In this document: piece by piece, positions 1 to 8,011 of the stretch
Numbering within the stretch: the stretch's first letter is position 1
Layout: the number at the start of each line of letters is the position of its first letter
Origin: JAHECQ01 sp047638695
Lineage (GTDB): Bacteria; Actinomycetota; Acidimicrobiia; Acidimicrobiales; SZUA-35
Direction of reading: 5' to 3'
DNA length: 42,581 nucleotides
Assembly: GCA_047638695.1 (NCBI GenBank)
Contig: JBLINY010000032.1
Location: 1-42,581, forward strand
Translations under genes and position numbers: made by a program
Notes under the pieces: generated by a model
What the model was told of the DNA's origin: nothing
What the model saw: the letters and a program-made list of their open reading frames with translations, nothing else
Database searches by the model: none

Positions 1-82
1 TGAGTTGATGTCGTTCGATGGCTTCACTGATCTGATCGGCCTGCCCGAAATCACCGCACTCGAGCAGCGCTTCTCTGGCTAG
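1..82 (+). CDS. 3' end of an unidentified upstream gene
   Basis: An open frame enters from the left edge (first full codon at base 2) and stops with TAG at 80-82, giving about 26 residues that end in LPEITALEQRFSG. The codon use suits high-GC coding DNA and the next gene follows on the same strand after about 60 bases. The fragment is too short to assign to a family; it may equally be chance, as only one end is visible. Confidence 0.4.
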   Translation, partial: ELMSFDGFTDLIGLPEITALEQRFSG

Positions 83-129
83 ACCCGCCCGGTAGCCAAC
101 TCGACTCACACCACTCGGCTTCCTCGGCG

Positions 130-135
130 TACTTT
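130..135 (+). promoter_or_regulatory. -10 hexamer TACTTT, leaderless start
   Basis: TACTTT matches the actinobacterial -10 consensus TANNNT and ends 6 bases before the ATG at 142. That spacing would put the first transcribed base at or next to the ATG, so the monooxygenase mRNA is probably leaderless. No Shine-Dalgarno sequence precedes the gene, which agrees. A clear -35 is not visible. Confidence 0.45.
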
Positions 136-141
136 GTGGCC

Positions 142-1329
142 ATGGGACCGAATGCCGCACCCCCGCCATACGCCGATCTGCTCACCGCGACCGAGGGGAT
201 AACCCCTGTATTGCGGGCCAACGCTGTCGAGTCGGAACGATTGCGAATGCTGGCGCCGGCCTCGGTCGAAGCAATGCATGGTGCGGGGCTGTGGAGGGTG
301 CTGACACCGAGCACGCACGGCGGCGATGAAGCTGGGCTCCGAGCGCAGGTCGACAGCTCGTTTTTGGTTTCGGCAGCCGACTCAGCCGCAGGTTGGGTTC
401 ACATGGTCTCCAACGCCCATGTGTGGATGGCGGGCAACTTCCCGGCCGAGTGTCAGTCGGAGGTTTTCGGCGACGGCCCCGACGTGCGAATACCCGGCAC
501 CTTGGCGGCCCAAGGCCGCGCCACCAAGGTCGACGACGGATGGCGTCTAAACGGACGGTGGCAGTTCGCTAGTGGAATCGATCACGGTAACTGGGTGCTG
601 GTCGGGGCGGTTGCCGATGTGTTGGCAGACAGCCCGAGCCGAGCTCTGCACCTCATTGTTCCCAAGGCCGACCTGGTGGTGGACGACACCTGGTACACGC
701 TCGGCCTTCGAGGCTCGGGTTCGAACGACATCGTGGCCGAGGATGTCCTGGTGCCGGAACACCGCGCCGTGCCAACCCGATTGCTGTTCGACGGACTCAG
801 TCCTCATGGCGAAGAGCACGCCACCCACGCCAATCGGTTGCCCGTTCTCGTCTGCCTCGCCGTGCAGTTCGCCGCAGCGGTTGTTGGCATCACCGATGGC
901 GGACTCGAACTACATCTCGAACGCACCCGCGTCCGCCGCGAGGTCTACACCGGTGCCTCAAAAGCAGAAGATCCCGGCACGCAGACGCGAATTGCCGAGT
1001 CGGCGACAGAGCTGGATATGGCGCGAATGCTGGTTCGGGGCGCCGCTGATCGATGCGATCTGGTCGCCAGCACCGGTGAGCGCCTGACGATGGACGAGCG
1101 GGCCGAACTCAAGTGGCAGATGAGCTACGTCGGCGAGCTCTGCCGTCGAGCCATCGAGCGGATCTTCGCCAGCGCTGGGGCCCACGCCGTGTACGACGAC
1201 AGCCTGTTGCAGGCCAGATTTCGTGATGTGAACACTGCCTGCCATCACGCCGTCGTCGACTTCGACAGCAACGCCCGAATGTATGGCCGAGTAAAGCTCG
1301 GCCTCGACCCCGACACCCCCCTGATCTAG
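142..1329 (+). CDS. Group D flavin-dependent monooxygenase (HsaA/HpaB-like, acyl-CoA dehydrogenase fold)
   Basis: A 395-residue protein with the acyl-CoA dehydrogenase fold used by two-component flavin monooxygenases, such as HsaA of steroid degradation and the 4-hydroxyphenylacetate and dibenzothiophene monooxygenases. These take reduced flavin from a separate reductase and hydroxylate phenols. Visible features are the mid-domain segment GRWQFASGIDHGNW near residue 140 and the C-terminal helix region SAGAHAVYDDSLLQARF with a following His pair (ACHH), typical of the oxygenase branch rather than true acyl-CoA dehydrogenases. Length fits the family (390-410). A GTG at 136 is in frame, but the -10 hexamer at 130-135 favours ATG 142. 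No flavin reductase lies nearby, so it must be supplied in trans. It converges with the FAD hydroxylase gene across 29 pyrimidine-rich bases. Substrate unknown. Confidence 0.8.
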   Translation: MGPNAAPPPYADLLTATEGITPVLRANAVESERLRMLAPASVEAMHGAGLWRVLTPSTHGGDEAGLRAQVDSSFLVSAADSAAGWVHMVSNAHVWMAGNFPAECQSEVFGDGPDVRIPGTLAAQGRATKVDDGWRLNGRWQFASGIDHGNWVLVGAVADVLADSPSRALHLIVPKADLVVDDTWYTLGLRGSGSNDIVAEDVLVPEHRAVPTRLLFDGLSPHGEEHATHANRLPVLVCLAVQFAAAVVGITDGGLELHLERTRVRREVYTGASKAEDPGTQTRIAESATELDMARMLVRGAADRCDLVASTGERLTMDERAELKWQMSYVGELCRRAIERIFASAGAHAVYDDSLLQARFRDVNTACHHAVVDFDSNARMYGRVKLGLDPDTPLI

Positions 1330-1358
1330 CTGCCTCCCTCACCTCCTCTCACAAATTG

Positions 1359-3062
1359 CTAGCGGGGGCCGAATCCAACGAAGGAAGGGCCACCGGTTGG
1401 CGTCTCGCCAGCGATTCCGCTGGGAACCGATGGACCTCGTCCGATGGCCATGGCGACGATCTTGGCTGTGGTTGCCTCGTTCGGGGCTGTGTTGCCGCGC
1501 CAGGCCACATGGAGATCAGGTCTGAGCAACAACAGGGAGCAGCCAACAACGGCTCGGGCCTTGGCGTCGTCGACGGACATCACGGTCAGCGATGCGCCCG
1601 CTTGATCGAAGGCTTCGAGAAACACCGACGGATTGATCGAGCCGGTGAGATCGACGAGGTTGTAGTCGTCGCCCAGGGTGTCTTGGAGAGCGCGGCCATC
1701 GGCCAACCAGATGTGGGGCATCCGAATACCCGGCCTGGTGTGGGGCGTGTAGCTCGAGATCTCCCAATGGGCCTCGTTGCCAGCCTCGTTGGCGACGAGG
1801 TTCGAGTCGGCGTAGGTGTACCCCATCTCGACACCCACCATGCCGTGCATCCTGGCGTGGTTGATCTGAGCCGACGCTCCGACTTCAGCTCGGTGGGCCG
1901 CACCACGTTCGGAGTCTTCAGTGATGTGGGGCTCGATCAGTGCCCGCCAGATCGGGACGCTTGACGCGCCCCATCCTGAGGCCTCGGAATTGCGCAGCGC
2001 GACTGGCCGCCGTTCGGCCTCGTAGGAATCGAGAAGGCCTGGCCCGCCCCATCCCTGGAGCGCTCCGGCCAACTTCCACGAGAGGTCGAACGCGTCACCG
2101 ACGCCAGAGTTCATACCGAGCCCGCCGGTGGGAATAACGAGGTGTATGGCGTCGCCTGCGAGGAACACCCGGCCATGTCTGAAGCGGTCGGCGACCAGCA
2201 AGTGCTGGCGCCAGGGAATGACGTGGCGGATATCCATTTCGAAATCGAAACCAACCACCGAACGGATGGCTGACTCGACGTCTTCTTCGGGGGCAAGGTA
2301 CGTGTGGGCCGTGAATTCAGTGCGGCTGCCTTGCACGACGAGCGTTCGGACACCCTGATCAGTGAAGTTGTAGTGCCGCCCCTTTCCGATCGGAATCTTC
2401 TCGAAGAGGTCGGGTGAGCCGAAGATGATCTGGGTTTGGGAATTGATGCCGCCGCGGCCCGACAACTCAATCCCGAGTCGTTTGCGTACGGTGCTGGACC
2501 CACCATCGGTTCCGACCAAGTAGTCGGATTGAACGGTCAAGTCCTTCCCCTGGGTGGTGCGTAGCTGGGTAGTCACCCCACGGTCATCGTGATCGAAGCT
2601 GACGAGTTCGGAGCCAAACCGGACCGTGATGTTCGGTGTCGAGGACGCGACCTCGACAAGCAGCGGCTCGAGGTCGTTCTGGGAGACGAGCTGGTACGGC
2701 TCGAGCGGCATGGTGCCGTCAGTGGTGGTCCCGATGAGCTCGCGGTACTCAGCGACCGAGGGATACTCGAGAACAGCCAACGGCGGATCGCAAAGCCGGG
2801 TGCAGATGAAGACATCCATTGGGATATCGGGTGGAAAGCCAAGCTCACGAACCCGATCGGCGATGCCGATTCGGCGGTAGAACTCCATCGAGCGGGCATT
2901 CGTTCGATCCATCTTCGGATACGGCTTGGTTGTCGCATCGCGCTCGATCAACAGACAACGAATTCCACGGCGCCCGAGGTCGATGGCCAGCGTAAGGCCG
3001 ACGGGGCCGGCGCCGGCGATGACCACTTGATAGGTGTCGGTGGCCGGAGCGCTTGCTTTCAC
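1359..3062 (-). CDS. FAD-dependent aromatic hydroxylase (PheA/MhpA/TfdB family)
   Basis: A 567-residue class A flavoprotein monooxygenase that would use NAD(P)H and O2 to hydroxylate a phenolic or aromatic acid ring. The Rossmann FAD motif GAGPVGL lies near residue 17, the second FAD/NADPH motif DG near residue 185, and the third FAD motif in GDAIHLVIPTGGLGMNSG near residue 300, followed by the helix that contacts the isoalloxazine. The C-terminal ~170 residues resemble the thioredoxin-like domain of phenol hydroxylases. It starts at GTG 3062, whose GTGA overlaps the TGA of the upstream amidohydrolase, so it is translationally coupled as the last gene of the minus-strand operon. The substrate may be the product of that operon or a parallel entry compound; sequence does not decide. 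Confidence 0.88.
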   Translation of the reverse strand: MKASAPATDTYQVVIAGAGPVGLTLAIDLGRRGIRCLLIERDATTKPYPKMDRTNARSMEFYRRIGIADRVRELGFPPDIPMDVFICTRLCDPPLAVLEYPSVAEYRELIGTTTDGTMPLEPYQLVSQNDLEPLLVEVASSTPNITVRFGSELVSFDHDDRGVTTQLRTTQGKDLTVQSDYLVGTDGGSSTVRKRLGIELSGRGGINSQTQIIFGSPDLFEKIPIGKGRHYNFTDQGVRTLVVQGSRTEFTAHTYLAPEEDVESAIRSVVGFDFEMDIRHVIPWRQHLLVADRFRHGRVFLAGDAIHLVIPTGGLGMNSGVGDAFDLSWKLAGALQGWGGPGLLDSYEAERRPVALRNSEASGWGASSVPIWRALIEPHITEDSERGAAHRAEVGASAQINHARMHGMVGVEMGYTYADSNLVANEAGNEAHWEISSYTPHTRPGIRMPHIWLADGRALQDTLGDDYNLVDLTGSINPSVFLEAFDQAGASLTVMSVDDAKARAVVGCSLLLLRPDLHVAWRGNTAPNEATTAKIVAMAIGRGPSVPSGIAGETPTGGPSFVGFGPR

Positions 3063-4063
3063 GTAGCAAGCCCAAGGAACGCCATGGCGTTGGCACCCAT
3101 GCAGCCTCCGTGGAGCCCGGACGACGGGGAGGATGAAGCCTCGAGTGCCTCGGTGAGGACATCTCGTGGACCGTCAAAGCCCTCCGGCAGGAAGGGGTGG
3201 TCGGTCCCGTACATGACGTGGTCGGCGCCGAAACGCTGAACCAGGACGTCGACAACACCCGGATCGAACACCAAGGCATCAACCCACAGGTTGCGAACGA
3301 GGGCATCTAGTCGGGCACCTTCGTCGGGGTTCGTACTCATTCGGGCCGCCATGTACCGAAGGCGAGGGTGGGTGAACGCGAAGCTGCCGCAGCCGTGAGA
3401 CAGCGCTACTCGGAGGTTTGGGTTCCGGTCGAGAACGCCGCCGTAAACCAGGGCTGCGGCCCCCAGCGCAGTATCGGTGTGCATACCGATCCCGAATTCG
3501 TAAGGCTGCCCGGTGCGCCGGATGGTTGTCTGCTGATGAGTGGGATGGATGAAGATCGGTATGCCCTCGGACTCGGCGAGGTCCCAAAAGGGAACGAACG
3601 ATGGGTCGTCCAGCTCTCGACCGTCGACCATGGCCGTGATTTCAATGCCGACCATGCCCAGGTCGCGACACCGCATCATCTCAGCAAGTGCCAGATCGGT
3701 GTCCTGCAACGGCACCGCGCCGAGTGCCAGCAAACGACCATTCGACGTTGCCGCCGCCTGGGCCAACCCGTCGTTTTGAGCAGCCAAGAATTCGGCCGCC
3801 AACGGAGCCGGTGCCCAATCGACCAGGGTCACGGGCACTGGCGATATTACCTGGTGGTCGACGCCGGCGACATCGAGCTCTGCCACTCGGGCGACCGCGT
3901 CGTAGGCAACAGGTCGGACCTTGCGGAACAGTTCTGGGCCTCGCATGAACCGCGGCTCATCCCCGGCGACGAGGCTTGGCCAACGATGGTCACCGGTTGT
4001 TGCCGCCAAATCGGGCAGCCCGGTGGGGAAGTGATGGGCATGGATGTCGACAACCACCGTCAT
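3059..4063 (-). CDS. Amidohydrolase, ACMSD family (decarboxylase or hydratase/hydrolase)
   Basis: A 334-residue TIM-barrel metal-dependent hydrolase of the ACMSD group, which includes aminocarboxymuconate-semialdehyde, gamma-resorcylate and 5-carboxyvanillate decarboxylases and 4-oxalomesaconate hydratase. The N-terminal HxH metal motif is in DIHAHHFP, further His residues sit in IFIHPTHQ and ALSHGCGSF, and the barrel-end Asp is in YGTDHPF. The start is set at ATG 4063, which forms an ATGA overlap with the SDR stop; a longer in-frame version beginning at 4102 would run deep into the SDR and lacks this coupling. Its place after ring-cleavage genes suggests it removes or hydrolyses a fragment of the ring-opened product, but an aromatic acid decarboxylase role before cleavage is possible. 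Family firm, reaction unknown. Confidence 0.82.
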   Translation of the reverse strand: MTVVVDIHAHHFPTGLPDLAATTGDHRWPSLVAGDEPRFMRGPELFRKVRPVAYDAVARVAELDVAGVDHQVISPVPVTLVDWAPAPLAAEFLAAQNDGLAQAAATSNGRLLALGAVPLQDTDLALAEMMRCRDLGMVGIEITAMVDGRELDDPSFVPFWDLAESEGIPIFIHPTHQQTTIRRTGQPYEFGIGMHTDTALGAAALVYGGVLDRNPNLRVALSHGCGSFAFTHPRLRYMAARMSTNPDEGARLDALVRNLWVDALVFDPGVVDVLVQRFGADHVMYGTDHPFLPEGFDGPRDVLTEALEASSSPSSGLHGGCMGANAMAFLGLAT

Positions 4064-4881
4064 GTACTTGCTCCATCTACTCGGCGGGGGATTTGGGGCC
4101 AATACTTCGACAGTGCGCCGCCATCGACCTTGAGATCAGACCCGGTCATCATCGCCGAGTCATCGGAAGCGAGAAAGACGAGCGGTGCTACGTAGTCGGC
4201 GGGGGAGGGCAGCCTGTCCCATGGGTTCAGGCCGGCGAAGTCGACAGCCCCGGCATCAGCTGCGGCCGCAATCAGACGCTCGAACTTCTCCGCCATCTGC
4301 GGATCCTCCGGCAGCGTGGCTGTGGGCGTGAGGCCGTTGACTCTGATGCCGTGAGGTGCCAATTCCATGGCCGCCGAGCGGGTGAAGTTGATCATCCCCG
4401 ACTTCGCCGTGCAGTACCCGATGTTCCCCGCCTGCCCCTGCCATGCCGCGGTCGACAGAATGTTGATGATCGAGCCCCTCACCGATCCGGCCACCATTGC
4501 TTGGCCGACCGCTTGAGTGGCGAGAAACGATCCGCCAAGGATGATGTCGACCTGGCGTCGAAACCGGTCGACCGGCATGTCGAGGACTCCGGCCATGTCG
4601 AAGGTCACGGCGTTGTTCACCAATACGTCGATGTGTCCGAAACGCTCGACGAGCGAGTGGACGGCGCTGTTGACGGCCGCCTCGTCGGTGACATCGAAGG
4701 GTAGGGCTATGGCCGAGCCGCCCTCGGCCTGGATCCTTGCGACCCGGTCGTTGGCTATCTCAGGGTCGATGTCGTTGCAAGCCACAACGGCGCCGGCGGT
4801 GGCGAGACCGGAAGCGAGCACGCCACCGATATTCGGACTGGTGCCGGTGATGAGGGCGACCTTGCCCGTGAGGTCACTCAT
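4060..4881 (-). CDS. Short-chain dehydrogenase/reductase, probable dihydrodiol dehydrogenase of the operon
   Basis: A 273-residue classical SDR using NAD(P). The cofactor loop is TGTSPNIGG at residues 12-20, NNAV replaces the usual NNAG near residue 90, and catalytic Tyr and Lys are in GYCTAKSG (YxxxK), with Ser upstream in INILSTAAWQG. An Asp at the end of strand 2 (CNDID) favours NAD over NADP. The start at ATG 4881 overlaps the stop of the dioxygenase gene as ATGA; a longer frame to 4950 has no such support. Between ring-hydroxylating dioxygenase and extradiol dioxygenase genes, the obvious role is oxidation of a cis-dihydrodiol to a catechol, which is inference from context. Other alcohol substrates are possible. 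Confidence 0.84.
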   Translation of the reverse strand: MSDLTGKVALITGTSPNIGGVLASGLATAGAVVACNDIDPEIANDRVARIQAEGGSAIALPFDVTDEAAVNSAVHSLVERFGHIDVLVNNAVTFDMAGVLDMPVDRFRRQVDIILGGSFLATQAVGQAMVAGSVRGSIINILSTAAWQGQAGNIGYCTAKSGMINFTRSAAMELAPHGIRVNGLTPTATLPEDPQMAEKFERLIAAAADAGAVDFAGLNPWDRLPSPADYVAPLVFLASDDSAMMTGSDLKVDGGALSKYWPQIPRRVDGAST

Positions 4882-5936
4882 GCCGTTGGTTCCCACGCAC
4901 TGAAGACCTTGTTGGAGTTGAATACCCAGGTCTCGACGAAGGTGCTCCACGAGAGCTTGGCGTCGAGTTCTCGGGCCGCGCCGAGGAGGGCAAACCAGTT
5001 GAGCACCTCTTGTTGCCCAGCATGCACAACTTGGTCAGTTGTCTTGTTGGCCCATACGTCGTACTGGCCATCAACCATGGCTGAATAGAGCTGGCGGTCG
5101 GCCTCAGTGTCGGGGCGTAGCCGCCACAGATGGTCTACCAAGAACGCATGGCTCCACGAAGAAGAGGCGATGATCGAAACGCGCCACGGGCTCGCCTTCA
5201 AGATCCGAGCCACCGCTGATCCCATGTCCATCAGTCGCTTTGGTGATGGCGATGGCGGATCAAACTCGATCTCCTGGCCAAACGGCTTCCACGCACCCTC
5301 GGCTGCGATCACCTTGCTGCCGTAGCAGTTGATGGGCATGCAGATCATCGGCCATTCGAAACCGGTGCGACGATGATCGAGAAACAGGACGGTGTTCAAG
5401 AATGCATGGGCCAGTTGCTTGTCGTGTAACGGCTCATAGGCATAGGCGACATCGAACCCTGCTTCGAGCAGTGACGCCGTGAGCGAGCGAGCGATGTCGG
5501 GCCGGCCTTTGATCTCGACCTCCAGATCTGGGCTCTCGTCCCAATAGCTGGGTCCGCGCCTGCCCTGCTTGGTTTCGTACGGTTTCACCGTCCGGTCGGG
5601 ATAGGCGAGGATCGAGAACGGCGGGATGAGGTCCTCCTTGAAGTTCTCGTACTGATCGTCGCCCCACACCAGAACAACGTCGGGAGCGAAGGTCTCGAGC
5701 TCGGCTCGGACTCGATCAAACCCATCAATAAGGTGCGATCGGTGGGTGGGTGCCGAGGCTTGTCCGCCGTCGTCGCCCCATTCCGCTTGCATGGCCTCAG
5801 ACCACCCCGACGGATCTTTTGCGTCGGCCGGCACTGCGGGGTCGGCCAGCATGGCGTGCATGATTCCTGCCATGTTTTCGTCTGTGCCGGCGAACGGGGG
5901 GTAGTGGGTCATGCCCAGCAGTTGGATCTCAGCCAT
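4878..5936 (-). CDS. LigB-fold class III extradiol dioxygenase-like protein with altered metal site
   Basis: A 352-residue protein aligning by eye with LigB (protocatechuate 4,5-dioxygenase beta). Known LigB residues are iron ligands His12, His61 and Glu242 and base His195. Here His11 (GMTHYPP), Glu310 (QQEVLNWF) and His263 (SWSHAF) match, but the second ligand position is Gln95 (WGDDQYENF). Nearby His65 and His68 could substitute. The companion LigB at 36534-37391 in this window keeps all four, which makes the difference clear. It lies second to third in the operon, 30 bases after the beta subunit, and its stop overlaps the SDR start. No LigA-like small subunit accompanies it. Context suggests ring cleavage of a catechol, but the missing His leaves catalytic type open. 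Confidence 0.78.
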   Translation of the reverse strand: MAEIQLLGMTHYPPFAGTDENMAGIMHAMLADPAVPADAKDPSGWSEAMQAEWGDDGGQASAPTHRSHLIDGFDRVRAELETFAPDVVLVWGDDQYENFKEDLIPPFSILAYPDRTVKPYETKQGRRGPSYWDESPDLEVEIKGRPDIARSLTASLLEAGFDVAYAYEPLHDKQLAHAFLNTVLFLDHRRTGFEWPMICMPINCYGSKVIAAEGAWKPFGQEIEFDPPSPSPKRLMDMGSAVARILKASPWRVSIIASSSWSHAFLVDHLWRLRPDTEADRQLYSAMVDGQYDVWANKTTDQVVHAGQQEVLNWFALLGAARELDAKLSWSTFVETWVFNSNKVFSAWEPTA

Positions 5937-5966
5937 GGTTGGCCTTCCTCGCGTTGTGGGCCGTTC

Positions 5967-6482
5967 TCACAGCAAGATGCTGAGCCGGCCGTGGGGTCGT
6001 AGCTCTTCCATAGCCAGTATCGCGACCCGTTTTCGGATCTCGAAGCCTGCGGCGCCACCGCGAAGTAGTTCGAGCTTTAGGTGCGCCGGGTAGGAGTCGA
6101 GCTGGCCGCCCCGCGAACGATGAGCCAGCACGTTGGCCTGTACCTCGATGTGTCCATCGTCGTGCTCGATCGCCCTCACGTTGGAGGTGATCCGGTGGGT
6201 CGTGGATTGTGGGGATTCTGTCCAGGCCGTGCCATCGAGCAATGCGTCGACTCGTTGCGATAACAGGAACCAGTCGTCGCGAACCAGAAAGAGGTCGGTG
6301 GTGGGGTCGCCGTTCGGCCGGTCGGTCGAGGGGATCTGGTAGCTGCAGTCGGGCGTGAACAGCTCGAACCACTCCCGAAGTCGCCATTCGTCCAGCAGCT
6401 GGGCGTCGTAGTAGAGGAAGTTCTCGACGGCGAGCCGCAGGTCGACATCAACGGGGGGAAGATTTACGACCCTGTCGGTCAC
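5967..6482 (-). CDS. Ring-hydroxylating dioxygenase beta subunit
   Basis: A 171-residue SnoaL/NTF2-like small subunit of a Rieske non-heme iron dioxygenase. Typical features are an N-terminal helix with ENFLYYDAQLLDEW, the segment WFELFTPDCSYQIP, and C-terminal strands ending in an EIRKRVAILA-like motif. Beta subunits stabilise the alpha3beta3 hexamer and influence substrate range. The start is GTG 6482, overlapping the alpha stop codon as GTGA; the longer in-frame extension to 6602 lies inside alpha and is not family-like. Family length is 160-190 residues. Pairing with the alpha gene directly upstream is unambiguous. No ferredoxin or reductase gene is in this operon or elsewhere in the window. 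Confidence 0.9.
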   Translation of the reverse strand: MTDRVVNLPPVDVDLRLAVENFLYYDAQLLDEWRLREWFELFTPDCSYQIPSTDRPNGDPTTDLFLVRDDWFLLSQRVDALLDGTAWTESPQSTTHRITSNVRAIEHDDGHIEVQANVLAHRSRGGQLDSYPAHLKLELLRGGAAGFEIRKRVAILAMEELRPHGRLSILL

Positions 6483-7882
6483 GACGCCTCCGATCCTGCG
6501 GCCTGAGGTTGCAACGGCTCGTACGGCCAGTCGACTCGTCCTGCCTTCGGCGTGACGACGACTTCGGGGGGATGACTGGTTCCCGTCATCCGGCGGTCCC
6601 ACTCGCGCCAGAAGGTTCGCATTTGGAGTTCGTCGGCGAAGTTAGGACGGCTCTCGCTCGACATACCTCGTGAGATGTCGTTCCAAGGGGCGTGTTCGTA
6701 GGCAGCGAACCCGGCTTGGCACCGTTCGAGCGCTTCGATGTCGTCGGGTGTCGCTAGGCCAGCCGGACCCCAGAACGTCAAGAAGTTCTCCTGCCGCATG
6801 TCCTTGAGCTCGGCCACATCGTCGCTTGGTTGCAGACTCCATGCCGTCACCTCCATGTACCCCGGGCTAACCGGGTAGTAGGTGCGGATGGTGATCCCCA
6901 TGATGAGGTCGACGATGGCCAGATTGGGAAACAGCACCATGTTGCGACCCGAGTACATGCGGTTGGCCCAGGCGTCGCCGTATTTCGCGGCGAAGTGGTC
7001 GCGGCGGGCAACCTGTGCTTGGAGGGCGGCATCGTTTGGCAGATCTCGACCGAGGCCCGTATTTTCGCCGCCGGTGCCGTCTGACCCACCGATGACGGCG
7101 TTGCCGTTGCCGAGATCCCACGCCAGGTTCGGACCACCACCGGCTGTTCCGAAGAGGCGGCCGAGGTCCTTGCCAGACTCCTTCAACATGGCCAGATAGC
7201 GATGGTGTGTTGTCATGGCGTGGTAGCCGTCGTAGCTGTTCTCGCTCAGCAACTTCCAGTTGGCTTTTGCCGCGTAGAGGTGCGTACCGCCAATCACTCG
7301 CATGCCAGTGTCTGACTGATCGGCGAAGAGATCGAGGATGTCGGTCGCGCCACCGAGATTTGTCTCGAGGTCGTCGATCTCATCGGTCCACGACAAGAAA
7401 ATGAAACCTCGGTACGACTCGACCTTCGGCGGTGTGGCCAGGCAGAGGTTGTGCCGGTCGAAGTTCTCGCCGTAGCTCTCCTCGCCAGGAAGGGCCACCA
7501 GCGTGCCAGCGGTGTCGAAACTCCAACCGTGGTAGAAGCACTTCAGGAAACGCCCGTGACCCTCGGGTCGAGTTTCGATCTTCATGCCGCGGTGAGGGCA
7601 CGAGTTCACGAACACCTGAAGTGATCCGTCGGTATGGCGGGTGAGGATGATCGGCCGGCCGCCGACATTCCGGGTGCGGAAGTCGTGGGGCTCGGCCACT
7701 TCACTTTCGTGACCAACAAACAGCCACGACCGGTCGAAGATCAGTCGTCGCTCCTGTTCGAGCACCTCCTCGTCAACAAGCGCCGAACGATGCACCCGAA
7801 ATCTCGGGGTGTCTCGGTCGTCGATGAGGTACCGGCTCTGTGTGGTTCCCTGCCGAGCAACGGCTTGTGTCGACTCACTCAT
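6479..7882 (-). CDS. Ring-hydroxylating dioxygenase alpha subunit (Rieske)
   Basis: A 467-residue catalytic subunit of an aromatic-ring dioxygenase. The Rieske [2Fe-2S] ligands are Cys95-x-His97 (CPHRG) and Cys115-x2-His118 (CFYHGW). The mononuclear iron site is recognisable in NSYDGYHAMTTHHRY near residue 210, with the third ligand Asp in the DDIEALERCQ segment near residue 380. The start ATG 7882 is preceded by AAGGGAG at a good distance, better than an upstream ATG at 7912 which falls inside a predicted leader hairpin. It heads the six-gene minus-strand operon and is coupled to beta. Alpha/beta composition is that of the benzoate, biphenyl, phenylpropionate and naphthalene dioxygenase types; the substrate cannot be read from sequence. 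Electron-transfer partners are missing here. Confidence 0.92.
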   Translation of the reverse strand: MSESTQAVARQGTTQSRYLIDDRDTPRFRVHRSALVDEEVLEQERRLIFDRSWLFVGHESEVAEPHDFRTRNVGGRPIILTRHTDGSLQVFVNSCPHRGMKIETRPEGHGRFLKCFYHGWSFDTAGTLVALPGEESYGENFDRHNLCLATPPKVESYRGFIFLSWTDEIDDLETNLGGATDILDLFADQSDTGMRVIGGTHLYAAKANWKLLSENSYDGYHAMTTHHRYLAMLKESGKDLGRLFGTAGGGPNLAWDLGNGNAVIGGSDGTGGENTGLGRDLPNDAALQAQVARRDHFAAKYGDAWANRMYSGRNMVLFPNLAIVDLIMGITIRTYYPVSPGYMEVTAWSLQPSDDVAELKDMRQENFLTFWGPAGLATPDDIEALERCQAGFAAYEHAPWNDISRGMSSESRPNFADELQMRTFWREWDRRMTGTSHPPEVVVTPKAGRVDWPYEPLQPQAAGSEAS

Positions 7883-7902
7883 TGGACAGCTCCCTTCGAA
7901 GT

Positions 7903-7939
7903 GGCTGCTCAACCCCCGGTCCCGAGGGGCTGAGCAGCC
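7903..7939 (-). promoter_or_regulatory. GC-rich inverted repeat in the dioxygenase operon leader
   Basis: Two perfect 9-base arms, GGCTGCTCA at 7903-7911 and TGAGCAGCC at 7931-7939, flank a 19-base spacer that itself can pair CCCC with GGGG. The element lies 21 bases upstream of ATG 7882, and the ribosome-binding site AAGGGAG falls between the repeat and the start. In RNA it would form a strong hairpin; in DNA it is a plausible dyad operator. No T-run follows, so a simple terminator is unlikely. Function is inferred. Confidence 0.5.
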
Positions 7940-7975
7940 CGTACATCATGACCCGTCCCCTCGACCACACCGAAA

Positions 7976-8003
7976 TTGTCCTTCTGAAGGGGTGAGCTAG
8001 GTT
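7976..8003 (+). promoter_or_regulatory. Promoter of the SDR gene, probably leaderless
   Basis: TTGTCC at 7976-7981 and TAGGTT at 7998-8003 are separated by 16 bases and resemble -35 and -10 elements. TAGGTT ends 8 bases before ATG 8012, so transcription would begin at or within a base or two of the start codon. The same TAGGTT hexamer recurs upstream of the P450 gene and of the gene at 29350. Confidence 0.45.
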
Positions 8004-8011
8004 GCATTCTC

